Below, piece by piece: positions 19,000 to 27,696 of a stretch of 64,000 nucleotides of DNA. A program made the position numbers and the translations under genes. Source of the stretch: Youxingia wuxianensis (lineage in GTDB: Bacteria; Bacillota; Clostridia; Oscillospirales; Ruminococcaceae); assembly GCF_014385085.1 (NCBI RefSeq), contig NZ_JACRTD010000005.1, positions 62,001 through 126,000 of the forward strand. Reading direction: 5' to 3'. How positions within the stretch are numbered: position 1 is the first letter of the stretch; each line of letters begins with the position of its first letter. The notes beneath the pieces were generated by a model. That model did not search any database, was not told the origin of the DNA, and saw only the letters and a program-made list of their open reading frames with translations.

Positions 19000-20388
19000 T
19001 TAATGTCTCTCCGAGAGAGGAATATACTCTTGTTCCTGAGCGATGGGCTTATAAGCGGGACGGATAATCTTTCCGCCGCTGCTGATCTCCTCCATCCGGT
19101 GAGCGCACCAGCCGGCAGTACGGGCGGTTGCGAACAAAGGAGTATGAAGCTCTTCCGGAATTCCCAACATCCGGTAAACCAGCCCGGAATACAAGTCTAC
19201 GTTGGCGCACACCGATCGGTCGTTGCCCCATTTTTCTCTCAGAAGATCCGGCGCTAACCGTTCTACGGAATGCAGCAGTTTAAATTCCTTTTCATACTCA
19301 GTGCCGGTGGCCAATTTAATAGCATTGGCTTTTAGGATAGTGGCACGGGGATCGCTTTTTGTATATACGGCATGGCCCATCCCATAAATCAAACCGGAAT
19401 GGTCACCCGCTTGCTTATTAATGATTTTTACTAAGAAATCTTTTACTTCGTTGTCATCGTCCCAGTTAGAAACCCCTTCCTTAATAGCGGTCATCATTTC
19501 ACTTACTTTATGGCTGGCGCCGCCATGGCGAGGCCCCTTTAAGGAACCGATGCCTGCGGAAATAGCAGAATAGGTATCCGTACCGGAAGAGGTAAGAACA
19601 CGGGTAGTAAAAGTGGAGTTGTTTCCGCCGCCATGCTCCACATGGAGTACCAGGCACAAATCCAGCAGATGGGCCTCTTCTTCCGTGAACTGCTTATCCG
19701 AACGAAGCAAACGCAGAATATTCTGGGCGGTAGAAAAATCCGGCCGGGGATTGTGCAGGTACATGCTGCGTCCATCGAACACTCTTTTTTTCACTTGATA
19801 AGCGGCAACCATAATAGATGGCATGCGGGCAATCAGTTGGATCGACTGCCGCATTACATTTTCAATGGAGGTATCCTCCGGATTGTTGTCATAAGTATAT
19901 AATGCCAGCACACACCGGGAAAGAACATTCATAATATTCGTGCTGGGAGCTTTCATAATCATATCTTCTGTGAAGTTATCAGGCAGATCGCGGTATCTGG
20001 ACAGCATAGCGGAAAAATGGTCCAGCTGTTTTTGGTTAGGCAGAAAACCCATCAGCAGCAGCCAGGCGGTTTCCTCAAAGCTATAGCGATTGTCTGTGGC
20101 ACATCCATTGATAATATCGTGGATATTAATCCCCCGGTAAATCAACTCGCCGTCGATTGGCATTTTTTCGCCTTCATTGATCATATAGCCATGTACATTA
20201 CAAATCTGGCTAAGTCCGGCCAGAACACCGGTGCCGTCAGCATTACGAAGGCCGCGTTTTACATTGAACCGGTCATAATAGGACTGGTCAAAACGGTTAT
20301 ATTTCTGATACTGTTCGAATAATAATTTAATATCCTTTTTAAACTCTTCATTGAGAGCTACCGTTGTTTCCAAGTTCAATTTCAGCAT
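19000..20388 (-). CDS. gltA: Citrate synthase
   Basis: It condenses oxaloacetate and acetyl-CoA to citrate. The 462-residue length fits the longer clostridial type. ATG 20388 (MLKLNLETTVALNEEF) follows GGAGAGAAGGAG. Active-site signatures are visible: LHVEHGGGNNSTFTTR, SLKGPRHGGASHKV, and YGMGHAVYTKSDPRA with the catalytic His and Asp region. The C-terminus holds the CoA region RTAGWCAHRMEE. It is monocistronic; no aconitase or isocitrate dehydrogenase is in the window. It probably supplies 2-oxoglutarate for glutamate synthesis. Confidence 0.95.
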   Translation of the reverse strand: MLKLNLETTVALNEEFKKDIKLLFEQYQKYNRFDQSYYDRFNVKRGLRNADGTGVLAGLSQICNVHGYMINEGEKMPIDGELIYRGINIHDIINGCATDNRYSFEETAWLLLMGFLPNQKQLDHFSAMLSRYRDLPDNFTEDMIMKAPSTNIMNVLSRCVLALYTYDNNPEDTSIENVMRQSIQLIARMPSIMVAAYQVKKRVFDGRSMYLHNPRPDFSTAQNILRLLRSDKQFTEEEAHLLDLCLVLHVEHGGGNNSTFTTRVLTSSGTDTYSAISAGIGSLKGPRHGGASHKVSEMMTAIKEGVSNWDDDNEVKDFLVKIINKQAGDHSGLIYGMGHAVYTKSDPRATILKANAIKLATGTEYEKEFKLLHSVERLAPDLLREKWGNDRSVCANVDLYSGLVYRMLGIPEELHTPLFATARTAGWCAHRMEEISSGGKIIRPAYKPIAQEQEYIPLSERH

Positions 20389-20445
20389 CTCCTTCTCTCC
20401 TAAAATGGGCGATCGACACAACACTCTTTCAATATGATACTTTTT

Positions 20446-20474
20446 ATTGTACTGTACGTTGTAAAGAATGTCAA
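20446..20474 (-). promoter_or_regulatory. Promoter of citrate synthase
   Basis: On the minus strand a perfect TTGACA (20474-20469), 17 bases, then TACAAT (20451-20446). The leader to ATG 20388 is about 50 bases. Confidence 0.8.
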
Positions 20475-20548
20475 TAGATTCCAATGTTAAATCAATGTAA
20501 AAATGAAAGTTTGAAAGGATAATCTTTCATAAATAGGATGGTATAAAA

Positions 20549-21613
20549 ATGAGATACCGAGTGGCCACAGGGCTTTTATTTGCTATATTAATGTTCTCTA
20601 TTCCATTGTTGGCATTATTTGGGACAAACTCGGATGTCCAGTTACTCCCTATACCTAATGTTCCGGTGCAAGAAATAGAAAATCAGACTGCAGACACGCC
20701 TCTACAAAAACCTCCACAGGCGCCTGCGGAAGATTTGCAGGTCTATCCAGAAAAAAATGCAGGGTTTGACATTTATGATCAGACCTCCGAAAAGGTATTC
20801 CATGTGGATAATATCACCTTTGTGCGGGGTGCTGTGGCTGCGGAGATGCCGCCTACTTTTCATAAGGAGGCGCTGAAGGCTCAAGCGGTCGCGGCCCATA
20901 CATATGCTCTGGTACAAAAGGCGAACCATGAACAGGAACCGGACAAGACGATAAAAGAAGCGGACTTTTCTGCTGATCCAGAGAATTGGAAGGTATATAC
21001 TACCGAAGAAATTTTTAAGGAAAGATATGGGGAATTGGGGGACGCCTATTGGAAAATGATCTGCGAGGCGGCGGACGAAGCGGCCGGTTACATCCTTACC
21101 TATGAGGATGAACCGATTGTGGCCGCGTATCATTCCATGAGCAGCGGTACTACCGAGGACGCCTCCAATGTGTGGACGGGAAGCGCCCCCTATCTGGTAC
21201 CAGTGGAAAGTTACGGGGATACTCTGGCCCCGGATTATGAAAGTGCCGCGGTGTTTTCAGTGCAGCAGGTACAGCAGGTACTGACAGACGCATATCCAAA
21301 AATTCAGCTTCCCCAGGATCCAGCCCAATGGTTTGAGATCGTTCAGCGCTCAGAAGGAGGATATGTTACTAAAATGTATGCCGGCGATGTAGAGCTGGCA
21401 GGAAAAGATTTACGAACTCTATTGCAGCTGCGTTCGGCAGATTTTACCATCTCCTGTGACGGCAGCCAATTTACCTTCAATGTCAAGGGCTATGGACATG
21501 GGGTAGGGCTTTCCCAGTATGGAGCGGATTACATGGCACGTCAGGGGAGCAGCTTTGACGAGATATTACTCCATTATTATACCGGTGCGGCTCTGACGGC
21601 GCTGGTCAACTAA
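20549..21613 (+). CDS. spoIID: Stage II sporulation protein D (SpoIID/LytB domain)
   Basis: A lytic transglycosylase of engulfment that cleaves septal peptidoglycan during sporulation. The 354-residue protein has an N-terminal signal anchor (about 5-28) and a SpoIID domain from residue 90: FVRGAVAAEMPPTFHKEALKAQAVAAHTYAL cut to its core EMPPTFHKEALKAQAVAA, and the C-terminal GYGHGVGLSQYGADYMARQG. ATG 20549 follows AGGATGG. Its presence argues that the organism forms endospores. It stands alone, outside any spore operon. Confidence 0.92.
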   Translation: MRYRVATGLLFAILMFSIPLLALFGTNSDVQLLPIPNVPVQEIENQTADTPLQKPPQAPAEDLQVYPEKNAGFDIYDQTSEKVFHVDNITFVRGAVAAEMPPTFHKEALKAQAVAAHTYALVQKANHEQEPDKTIKEADFSADPENWKVYTTEEIFKERYGELGDAYWKMICEAADEAAGYILTYEDEPIVAAYHSMSSGTTEDASNVWTGSAPYLVPVESYGDTLAPDYESAAVFSVQQVQQVLTDAYPKIQLPQDPAQWFEIVQRSEGGYVTKMYAGDVELAGKDLRTLLQLRSADFTISCDGSQFTFNVKGYGHGVGLSQYGADYMARQGSSFDEILLHYYTGAALTALVN

Positions 21614-21617
21614 AAAA

Positions 21618-21650
21618 ATCCCCCTCAGAAGCCTCTGAGAGGGATTTTAT
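21618..21650. terminator. Bidirectional terminator after spoIID
   Basis: A stem of 12 pairs with one mismatch, ATCCCCCTCAGA with TCTGAGAGGGAT, has an AGCC loop and A and T runs on the two sides. It ends spoIID and the minus-strand cupin operon. Confidence 0.85.
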
Positions 21651-21666
21651 GTAGATTAAATTTGAA

Positions 21667-22410
21667 TTAATAGTTTTCGTAAGACTGGGGTTTTACATCA
21701 ACATCTTTTACCATGTGTTCGAACCAGATATAGAACACAGTTTTGCCCGGTTCCGCTACCAGAGAATGGTCCAGACCAGCCTCTACATAACTTAAGTCAA
21801 ACTCTTTCTGCGGAACGGATTCTTTATCTACGGTATAGATAAAGTCAGATCCAGGCAGAGCATAGCTCCACTGAGCAACTTCCGGATGACCTTTTTCTTT
21901 GGTGCCTTCGCCTTCCGCGCGGACAACGCCCATCAGTACACGGGCCAGGTTGCCGGAATGGATTACCGTCCAGCTCTTAGTATGCGGGCCTTTGCAGCTC
22001 TGATCATACGGCTCTAACTGAGAGAAGGCTTTGAAGCTGGGCAGTACCATATGAGTATCTTCATACGCCAGTTTGTCGTTGTCGTTCATATCTACTACCA
22101 TCAGTTGGATGACTAATTCTTCCGACGCATGAATAAAGAAAGGCTCGTTGTCAAAATCAGGAATATAAAAGCTCAGTTCAGTGATGTTGTAAGCCTTGCC
22201 GGTTTCACCAACATAGCCTTTGCCTGAAACAAAGCTGAACACCTGAATTTTGTCAGCGAACAGCTGAGGATGAACAGTGCAGCCAGCTTTCAGGATGCAC
22301 TGATAGCTTTTTACCCAAGGATATACGCCTTTGAGAACCTCAGTCTGGGCATATCCGTCTTTGTTAAAGTCCATAGGGATGTCTTTTCTGCTGATAATAT
22401 CGATTGCCAT
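21667..22410 (-). CDS. Bicupin-like protein with eroded metal site
   Basis: A 247-residue protein of two beta-barrel cupin halves, paralogous to the gene just upstream. The start is ATG 22410 (MAIDIISRKDIPMDF), preceded by AAGAGG. In the C-terminal half, KGHPEVAQWSYALPGSDF aligns with the neighbour's GTHTHPDLEQWYFVLPGSRF. One His of the HxH pair and the Glu are lost, while the last His (GLDHS) remains. It may be a non-catalytic partner. Function is unknown; bicupins of this size include isomerases and aminohydrolases. It is controlled with its neighbour by the LacI-type gene nearby. Confidence 0.75.
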   Translation of the reverse strand: MAIDIISRKDIPMDFNKDGYAQTEVLKGVYPWVKSYQCILKAGCTVHPQLFADKIQVFSFVSGKGYVGETGKAYNITELSFYIPDFDNEPFFIHASEELVIQLMVVDMNDNDKLAYEDTHMVLPSFKAFSQLEPYDQSCKGPHTKSWTVIHSGNLARVLMGVVRAEGEGTKEKGHPEVAQWSYALPGSDFIYTVDKESVPQKEFDLSYVEAGLDHSLVAEPGKTVFYIWFEHMVKDVDVKPQSYENY

Positions 22411-22430
22411 AACACTAACCTCTTTCTTAA

Positions 22431-23189
22431 TTATTTCATTGGCCAGACATCTTCTGGCAGTTCGTTGGGATAACCGTCCTCGCAAAGTTCAAACCAGATA
22501 TAATCCAGCTGTTCGCCTGCAAAGGATTCACTGCTGTGGGGAACGCCATGTCCGGTGTAAGAAACGTCTCCCTCTTCCATCACGACGGTGTCGCCTTCAG
22601 AAGTGTAAGTAAAGCGGGAGCCAGGCAGAACAAAATACCACTGTTCCAGGTCTGGGTGGGTATGGGTTCCGTTGCAGCTGGGGCCTTTGCCGAAGGTAGC
22701 GCCTACGCTGAAACGACCGAGGCTTCTGTGTTCTACCAAAGAACAGGACTGGGTGCCAGGAGCCTTAAAGTCTTCGTCATAGGTCCAGCCTTCGCTCATG
22801 AGGCGGAAACGAGGCAGGGTGATCGCGCCGGCTTTAATAGCAAGCTGATCGTATTTACCCATAGTAGCGATAATCTGAACAAACTCTAAGTCTTTGCCCG
22901 CATAGATAACAAAGTCATCTGTATCAAATTTAGGAACAAACACAGCGGCTTCGGTGATGTTATAAGCGCGCTGGCTGGTGGTTATGTAGCCGGTACCTTT
23001 CACGAAAATGAAAATCTGGCATTTGTCTTCAAACTTATACAGTTCCGGTTTCCAACTGGTTTTATCCTCCATGACACAGTAATTCAGTTTTACCTGGTCA
23101 TAGGAACCAGCCAGTATTTCGGTGCGGGACAAGCCGTTTTCGAACTTGGGGGACAGATCTTTTCTTCTGCTGACAACAGTCTTTTTCAT
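22431..23189 (-). CDS. Bicupin domain protein (putative metal-dependent isomerase or hydrolase)
   Basis: A 252-residue protein with two cupin halves. The C-terminal half keeps a full set of candidate ligands: GTHTHPDLEQW (His, His, Glu) and GHGVPHSS (His). ATG 23189 (MKKTVVSRRKDLSPKF) is preceded by AGAGGAG. The downstream paralog starts 20 bases on. A promoter and ACTAGT-centred operators lie upstream, and the divergent LacI-type regulator suggests induction by a sugar or sugar acid. The substrate is not determined. Confidence 0.78.
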   Translation of the reverse strand: MKKTVVSRRKDLSPKFENGLSRTEILAGSYDQVKLNYCVMEDKTSWKPELYKFEDKCQIFIFVKGTGYITTSQRAYNITEAAVFVPKFDTDDFVIYAGKDLEFVQIIATMGKYDQLAIKAGAITLPRFRLMSEGWTYDEDFKAPGTQSCSLVEHRSLGRFSVGATFGKGPSCNGTHTHPDLEQWYFVLPGSRFTYTSEGDTVVMEEGDVSYTGHGVPHSSESFAGEQLDYIWFELCEDGYPNELPEDVWPMK

Positions 23190-23261
23190 TGTAGCACTCC
23201 TCTTCTCAGAAAAATTTTTCACAATATTTCCAGCCTGAAAAACAGGCGACGGTCCACAATT

Positions 23262-23296
23262 GGAACTAGTTTCTCGAAATTATTGTTACTAGTTAC
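23262..23296. promoter_or_regulatory. Two putative LacI-family operators for the cupin operon
   Basis: GGAACTAGTTTC (23262-23273) and GTTACTAGTTAC (23285-23296) share a palindromic ACTAGT centre. The second overlaps the predicted transcription start of the minus-strand cupin promoter. Confidence 0.65.
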
Positions 23297-23300
23297 AATT

Positions 23301-23329
23301 ATAATAGGGCTATTGGAAAGAAAAGTCAA
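23301..23329 (-). promoter_or_regulatory. Promoter of the cupin operon
   Basis: On the minus strand TTGACT (23329-23324), 17 bases, TATTAT (23306-23301). The operator at 23285-23296 begins where transcription should start, which suits repression. Confidence 0.72.
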
Positions 23330-23414
23330 GGGCAATTTTTGAGTTTTGTGAATAGGTCTTAATATATAGGGGAATTGTTGTGGTATTTTGCTAATAGAGA
23401 ATAAAAGACTTGTT

Positions 23415-23426
23415 GATACTAGTTAC
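23415..23426. promoter_or_regulatory. Third ACTAGT-centred operator
   Basis: GATACTAGTTAC matches the two sites near the cupin promoter. It lies between the divergent promoters, about 130 bases from the middle site, which is compatible with looping by a LacI-type tetramer. Confidence 0.6.
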
Positions 23427-23475
23427 AAAAATATAAAAATTTTTAAGTGAAATACATGAAAATGCAGTAGATTCT

Positions 23476-23504
23476 TTGCATTTTTAAAACTCATGTGGTA
23501 TGAT
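23476..23504 (+). promoter_or_regulatory. Promoter of the LacI-family gene
   Basis: TTGCAT (23476-23481), a 17-base spacer and TATGAT (23499-23504), 42 bases before ATG 23547. Confidence 0.65.
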
Positions 23505-23546
23505 AATCTGTAATATCGTAATCTATGAAATCGGCAGGAGACGAAG

Positions 23547-24545
23547 ATGAATATCAAGGAAATCGCGAAACTGGCCGGAGTGTCTGTGGCCACGGTGTCC
23601 CGCGTCATTAATAATAACCCCAATGTAAGCAGCGCCAGCAAAGAAAAGGTGCTTAGCGTGATGGCGGAAAACAACTATACGCCCAACCTTTTCGCCCGGG
23701 GTCTGAATACGAAATCTATTAATACAGTAGGGATCCTCTGCCCGGACATCGGAGATGTAAACCACGCGAGAACAGTTTCTTCTTTGGAACATTCCCTGCG
23801 CGACAGAGGCTATGATGTTCTTTTGTGTTGTACCGGCAGACAGAGTAAATCCACCCACGAATATCTCCACCTGCTTTCCGATAAGCGGGTGGACGCAATC
23901 TTTATGGTGGGCTGTGCCGGGGAGGAAGACCCAGAACTTTCCGAATACCAAAAATCGGGCAAACGGGTGCCGCTTATTATTGTTAACGGATATCTTGATC
24001 TGCCTGGAGTATATTGTGTTCTGTGCGATGAACGCACCGCTATGTGCGATATGGTAAAAGAATTGTTTGAGCGGGGCTGCCGCAACATGGCGTTTATTGA
24101 GGACAGCGATACCTATAGCGCCTATCAAAAACGTCAGGGATTTCTGGACGGGATCAAATTATGCGGGCTTGCCCCCAATCCGAAGCTTCACATCCGGATA
24201 GACCCTTTTGTCCAGTCGGAGCTGTTTTGCACAAAATCTATTTTTTCCCAGCTGTTTGAGGCGGGGGAAAGGATAGACGCCATTTTAGCCGCGGACGACA
24301 TTTTGGCCGTGGGCGCTTTGCAGGCTATGGTGCAGGCTGGACGGTCGTTTCCTATTATTGGTTTTAATAATTCGGAGCACGCCGTGTGCTGCACCCCGGC
24401 TTTGACCAGCATGGACAACCGGATCGATGTTCAGTGCAATATCGCTGTGGAGACCATGTTGGATATCCTTCAGGGAAAAGATGCCATCGATAAACTGGTG
24501 GTGTCCGCTAAATTGGAAGAACGGGAAACCTATCGCCGCGAATGA
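23547..24545 (+). CDS. LacI family transcriptional regulator
   Basis: A 332-residue repressor. The N-terminal helix-turn-helix and hinge are textbook: IKEIAKLAGVSVATVSRVIN, then YTPNLFARGLNTK. A periplasmic-binding-protein-like effector domain fills residues 60-330. AGGAGACGAAG precedes ATG 23547. It faces the two-gene cupin operon, and three ACTAGT-centred sites lie between them, so it most likely represses that operon until a ligand binds. The ligand is unknown. Confidence 0.93.
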   Translation: MNIKEIAKLAGVSVATVSRVINNNPNVSSASKEKVLSVMAENNYTPNLFARGLNTKSINTVGILCPDIGDVNHARTVSSLEHSLRDRGYDVLLCCTGRQSKSTHEYLHLLSDKRVDAIFMVGCAGEEDPELSEYQKSGKRVPLIIVNGYLDLPGVYCVLCDERTAMCDMVKELFERGCRNMAFIEDSDTYSAYQKRQGFLDGIKLCGLAPNPKLHIRIDPFVQSELFCTKSIFSQLFEAGERIDAILAADDILAVGALQAMVQAGRSFPIIGFNNSEHAVCCTPALTSMDNRIDVQCNIAVETMLDILQGKDAIDKLVVSAKLEERETYRRE

Positions 24546-24565
24546 GCAGTTATCAAATGGAGTAA

Positions 24566-24608
24566 AAAAATAAGCGGCATAACAAAAGTGTTATGCCGCT
24601 TATTTTTT
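24566..24608. terminator. Bidirectional terminator
   Basis: A long perfect stem around AATAAGCGGCATAACA and TGTTATGCCGCTTATT, loop AAAG, with A and T runs. It ends the LacI gene and, on the minus strand, plsY. Confidence 0.92.
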
Positions 24609-25223
24609 CAGTCCTTTCATCCGCTGGCTGAAATTTTTGCGAGGTTCCGTGTGCTCTTTTATTCTACGGAAATTTGCCCGGTGGCGCACCAATATAATAA
24701 ATCCCATTCCCGCCGCTCCCCATACAGCTGAAACAGGATATCCAAACAGAGCGGTAACGATGGGAAAGGCGGCGGCTAGTACAGCGGAGCCTGCCGCCAG
24801 ATAACCGCAGAGAACGACGATCGTCCCGGCCGCCGCCGCGCTGATGAGGCCAACGGCCGGGGAGAACAGCAGGGAGGCAGCGATGGTTACAGCGATCCCT
24901 TTTCCTCCATGAAATTTATTCCAGAAAGGCCAGCAGTGTCCGATACAGGCGCCCAGCCCCGCATACAGTGCCGCCTGCCGCCCAAGGGCGGGGAAAAGAA
25001 CATACTGGCACAGCGCGCAGGCAAAGACCGTTTTCATTAGATCTCCCAAAAGCACCGCCGCACCCCAGCGGGCGCCGAAAGTGTCCGCGATATAAGCAGT
25101 GCCGGGATTGCCGGTGCTTTCCGAGGGCAATTTCCTGCCGGTTTTCAGCCAGACAAAAAGCTGAGCGGTAAGCAGACAGCCGAAAAAATAGCCCACGATG
25201 ACACAGGCGAGCCGTTCTGCCAT
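24600..25223 (-). CDS. plsY: Glycerol-3-phosphate acyltransferase PlsY family
   Basis: A membrane enzyme that transfers acyl groups from acyl-phosphate to glycerol 3-phosphate in phospholipid synthesis. The 207 residues hold about five to six hydrophobic segments. Motif 1 is STGNPGTAYIADTFG, a variant of SGNPGATN, and motif 2 is GHCWPFWNKFHGGKGIAVT, close to the usual FKGGKGVAT. The departures suggest a divergent or second PlsY copy. Its ATG 25223 directly follows the upstream stop, so the two genes are coupled. Confidence 0.82.
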   Translation of the reverse strand: MAERLACVIVGYFFGCLLTAQLFVWLKTGRKLPSESTGNPGTAYIADTFGARWGAAVLLGDLMKTVFACALCQYVLFPALGRQAALYAGLGACIGHCWPFWNKFHGGKGIAVTIAASLLFSPAVGLISAAAAGTIVVLCGYLAAGSAVLAAAFPIVTALFGYPVSAVWGAAGMGFIILVRHRANFRRIKEHTEPRKNFSQRMKGLKK

Positions 25224-25583
25224 TTATTCTTTCCCCCCGGGCTCGTCCTTTTTTTCGGGGAAAATGGACAAGGCAGGCTCTTCATTTTTAATTTCCCAGT
25301 GAATCAGTACGGTTAAGGCGGCCCGCAAAGCGATAATTCCCGCTACAGTAAATATTTCTGTAATATCCCGTACCACAACGGTACGCAAAATCTCGCTTCC
25401 CAGCTTAAATTCCAGCCCCATGGCAAGACCTTTGGCAAGGTTTAAGCGGGTTAAGGGGTTGCGCCGGAGATAATCGTAAATCCCCCGTACCCCGGAGGCG
25501 ATTACCACTAGCACTCCCATAAATTCGAACAATAAAATAGCGATGTCTACAATATAGTTCAGCAGTTCATGCAAAATATCCAT
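25224..25583 (-). CDS. DUF1622 family membrane protein
   Basis: A 119-residue protein with two or three hydrophobic segments, matching the DUF1622 family in pattern: LFEFMGVLVVIASGVRGIYD, LAKGLAMGLEFKLGSEILRT and FTVAGIIALRAALTVLIHWE. The Pro-rich charged tail is cytoplasmic by the positive-inside rule. AAGGAGGG precedes ATG 25583. Function is unknown. It is cotranscribed with plsY. Confidence 0.8.
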   Translation of the reverse strand: MDILHELLNYIVDIAILLFEFMGVLVVIASGVRGIYDYLRRNPLTRLNLAKGLAMGLEFKLGSEILRTVVVRDITEIFTVAGIIALRAALTVLIHWEIKNEEPALSIFPEKKDEPGGKE

Positions 25584-25681
25584 TTGCAGCCCTCCTTACA
25601 ATATCCCAATAAACGGCTGGATATAGCAATGGCAGGAAACCTGATGCTTCCTGCCATTATAGTGCTAATTGCTCCCGATGG

Positions 25682-26119
25682 TTATCTTTCTACGATAATA
25701 GTATCCGTGTTGCCTTTGCTGGCGCCTTTATCCATAATTTCAGTTACCAGGATTTTGAAAGCGTCAGAAGAATTGGTAGCTCCGGTTACGGTGTCCACTT
25801 TTTTAATCTCTTGTTTTTCCAGAAGCTGATTTTCTAACTCAGGGAAGAATTTTCCAGGATAAGTTCCGGATACGGGCTCCATATTTTCCTGATAGGATTC
25901 GTCCTCGCTTTTAAGCAGGCCTTCCTCATTGATGGAGTCAAAATTCACTTCAGTAATTTTGCCGTCCTTGATGGTCAGTTCTACAAAGTCTTTCCAGCCA
26001 TGATCATCAAAACTGCTGAATTCCGCTTTGTAAGAGCCATCCTTCATGGAACTGGAACAACCAGCAAACAAGCTCAGGCACAACACAAGTGCTAAAAGAG
26101 CCACAAGAACTTTTTTCAT
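25682..26119 (-). CDS. FMN-binding domain lipoprotein
   Basis: A 145-residue secreted lipoprotein. The signal peptide ends in a lipobox, LSLFAGC, with lipidated Cys near residue 20. The mature part has an FMN-binding domain with VDTVTGATNSS near residue 110. This matches the D-x-x-S/T-G-A-S/T flavinylation motif whose last Thr receives FMN from ApbE. Its promoter is TTGACT-17-TACAAT. It lies divergent from apbE and near rnf, so it is a likely extracytoplasmic flavoprotein electron carrier. The final acceptor is unknown. Confidence 0.85.
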   Translation of the reverse strand: MKKVLVALLALVLCLSLFAGCSSSMKDGSYKAEFSSFDDHGWKDFVELTIKDGKITEVNFDSINEEGLLKSEDESYQENMEPVSGTYPGKFFPELENQLLEKQEIKKVDTVTGATNSSDAFKILVTEIMDKGASKGNTDTIIVER

Positions 26120-26170
26120 TTACAAGATCCTCCTAATAGTGTTGAAAATGTGTGTTAATTATTTGACTAT

Positions 26171-26199
26171 ATTGTATTACGAAAATAGGAAATAGTCAA
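26171..26199 (-). promoter_or_regulatory. Promoter of the FMN-lipoprotein gene
   Basis: Minus strand TTGACT (26199-26194), 17 bases, TACAAT (26176-26171), about 50 bases before ATG 26119. Confidence 0.72.
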
Positions 26200-26290
26200 T
26201 ATAAAAGGTATGCCCAAATTATCTATGGGCAAAATTTCAGTAGAATATACATAAAGAAAACAATAGACACCATTATCCTGCTGATAATTA

Positions 26291-26299
26291 TGTTATAAT
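26291..26299 (+). promoter_or_regulatory. Extended -10 promoter of apbE
   Basis: TGTTATAAT holds a TG extension and a perfect TATAAT at 26294-26299. I see no good -35 box. The leader to ATG 26380 is about 75 bases. Confidence 0.5.
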
Positions 26300-26379
26300 A
26301 ACTCAGGAAATACTGGTATGTACTTATCTGTTTTCGGGCGGGATTGCAAATTTGATCGGAAGATGGGGGCTTATATATA

Positions 26380-27462
26380 ATGAAGCTGAATGGGCGGCGG
26401 AAAACAGCGGCGATGATCAGTGCTGCTGGGATTATTATTTTGCTCATAGTCGCAGGGGTTTGCGCTTTTTTGCCAAAGGTAGAAACCGCAGACAGAATAG
26501 ATTTTTTAATGGATACCTTTATCGAGCAGACGGTAGTGGGAAAACGTCCTCAGAAAACGATGGAAAAAGTTTATCAGGCATTGTTGGCTTTTGACAAAGA
26601 GTTGTCCCTCTATGATGAGAAAAGCGAAATAAATGAGATTAATTCCCACGCGGGGAAAGACTATGTAAAGGTGTCGAAGCGCACCTATGATCTGCTGAAG
26701 CGCTCCGCCCAGCTTTCGCAGCAATCTGACGATGCGTTTGATTTTACGATAGCGCCGGTGACTATGCTGTGGCACGACGCAAAAAAGCAGGGCGTTCCGC
26801 CCACGCAGCAGGCCATTGAGGAAAAGCTTGCCCTGGTGGACTGGAGCAAGGTGCTTTTTCGGGATGAGGACAATTCGGTGATGCTGGCGGAAAAAGGAAT
26901 GGGGATTGACGTCGGCGGGATCGCCAAGGGATATGCCTGCGATATTGTCAAAGAGATTTACGAGCAGGAGAAGGTGGTTACCGGGACGATTTCCTTGGGT
27001 GGAAACGTGTATACCTATAAAACGCCCCAAGGACAGGAGGGATACCGCGTTGGGGTGAGAGATCCCTTAGGCGGGGAAAACGATCCGCTGATGGCGATTA
27101 CGCTTACTGATTGTGTGTTGGCTACCTCCGGAGCGTACGAGCGCTTTTTTGAGTATGAAGGGGTATCCTATCATCATATTATTGATAAAAAAACTGGACG
27201 CCCGGTAGATTCCGACCTTCTGTCTGCTACGGCTATTTGTACTGACGGAGCGATGGCGGACTTTTTATCCACTACCTTTTATATCCTGGGCCGGGATGCG
27301 GCGCTGGATGCGATCCGGCAGCAAGAACTAAAAGAGACGCCGGAGTTTTATCTGGTGATTGTGGATCGGGAACAGAATATCTATATTTCTCCTTCTTTGA
27401 TGGATAAAGTGGAATTTTTCGACGAAAAATCCGAGGAATATACTTTAGTTCCTGTAGTATAA
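26380..27462 (+). CDS. apbE: FAD:protein FMN transferase
   Basis: It transfers FMN from FAD to a Thr in target flavoproteins such as RnfG, RnfD and FMN-binding lipoproteins. The 360-residue protein has an N-terminal membrane anchor (about 8-28) and the ApbE fold: FLMDTFIEQTVVG, IAPVTMLWH, MGIDVGGIAKGYACD, GTISLGGNVYTY and HHIIDKKTGRPVDSDLLSAT. GGGGG lies about ten bases before ATG 26380. Its place between an FMN-lipoprotein and rnf fits a maturation role for both. Confidence 0.94.
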   Translation: MKLNGRRKTAAMISAAGIIILLIVAGVCAFLPKVETADRIDFLMDTFIEQTVVGKRPQKTMEKVYQALLAFDKELSLYDEKSEINEINSHAGKDYVKVSKRTYDLLKRSAQLSQQSDDAFDFTIAPVTMLWHDAKKQGVPPTQQAIEEKLALVDWSKVLFRDEDNSVMLAEKGMGIDVGGIAKGYACDIVKEIYEQEKVVTGTISLGGNVYTYKTPQGQEGYRVGVRDPLGGENDPLMAITLTDCVLATSGAYERFFEYEGVSYHHIIDKKTGRPVDSDLLSATAICTDGAMADFLSTTFYILGRDAALDAIRQQELKETPEFYLVIVDREQNIYISPSLMDKVEFFDEKSEEYTLVPVV

Positions 27463-27544
27463 TGGAGAAAACACCTTATGCTCACATGTTAAAAATTAAA
27501 CAGGAGAAAACCCGTCAAAACCCGTAGAAATCTGGATTTTAATA

Positions 27545-27553
27545 TGGTATACT
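27545..27553 (+). promoter_or_regulatory. Possible extended -10 promoter of the rnf operon
   Basis: TGGTATACT has a TG extension and TATACT at 27548-27553. No good -35 is seen. The leader to the rnfC start would be about 140 bases. Two direct copies of AAAACCCGT lie just upstream (about 27507-27526). Confidence 0.45.
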
Positions 27554-27696
27554 ATAGGTCGGCCTTTTTATAAAAAGGGGAGAGAAGTATTTTTTACAGA
27601 CGAGCATGGAAAAGCCTGCCTTCGGGCACGCTGTAATAAAGGGATTAAATAAAAGTGGCAAACAAGCAAATAAAATAGGGTTGGAGGTTGTGAGAA

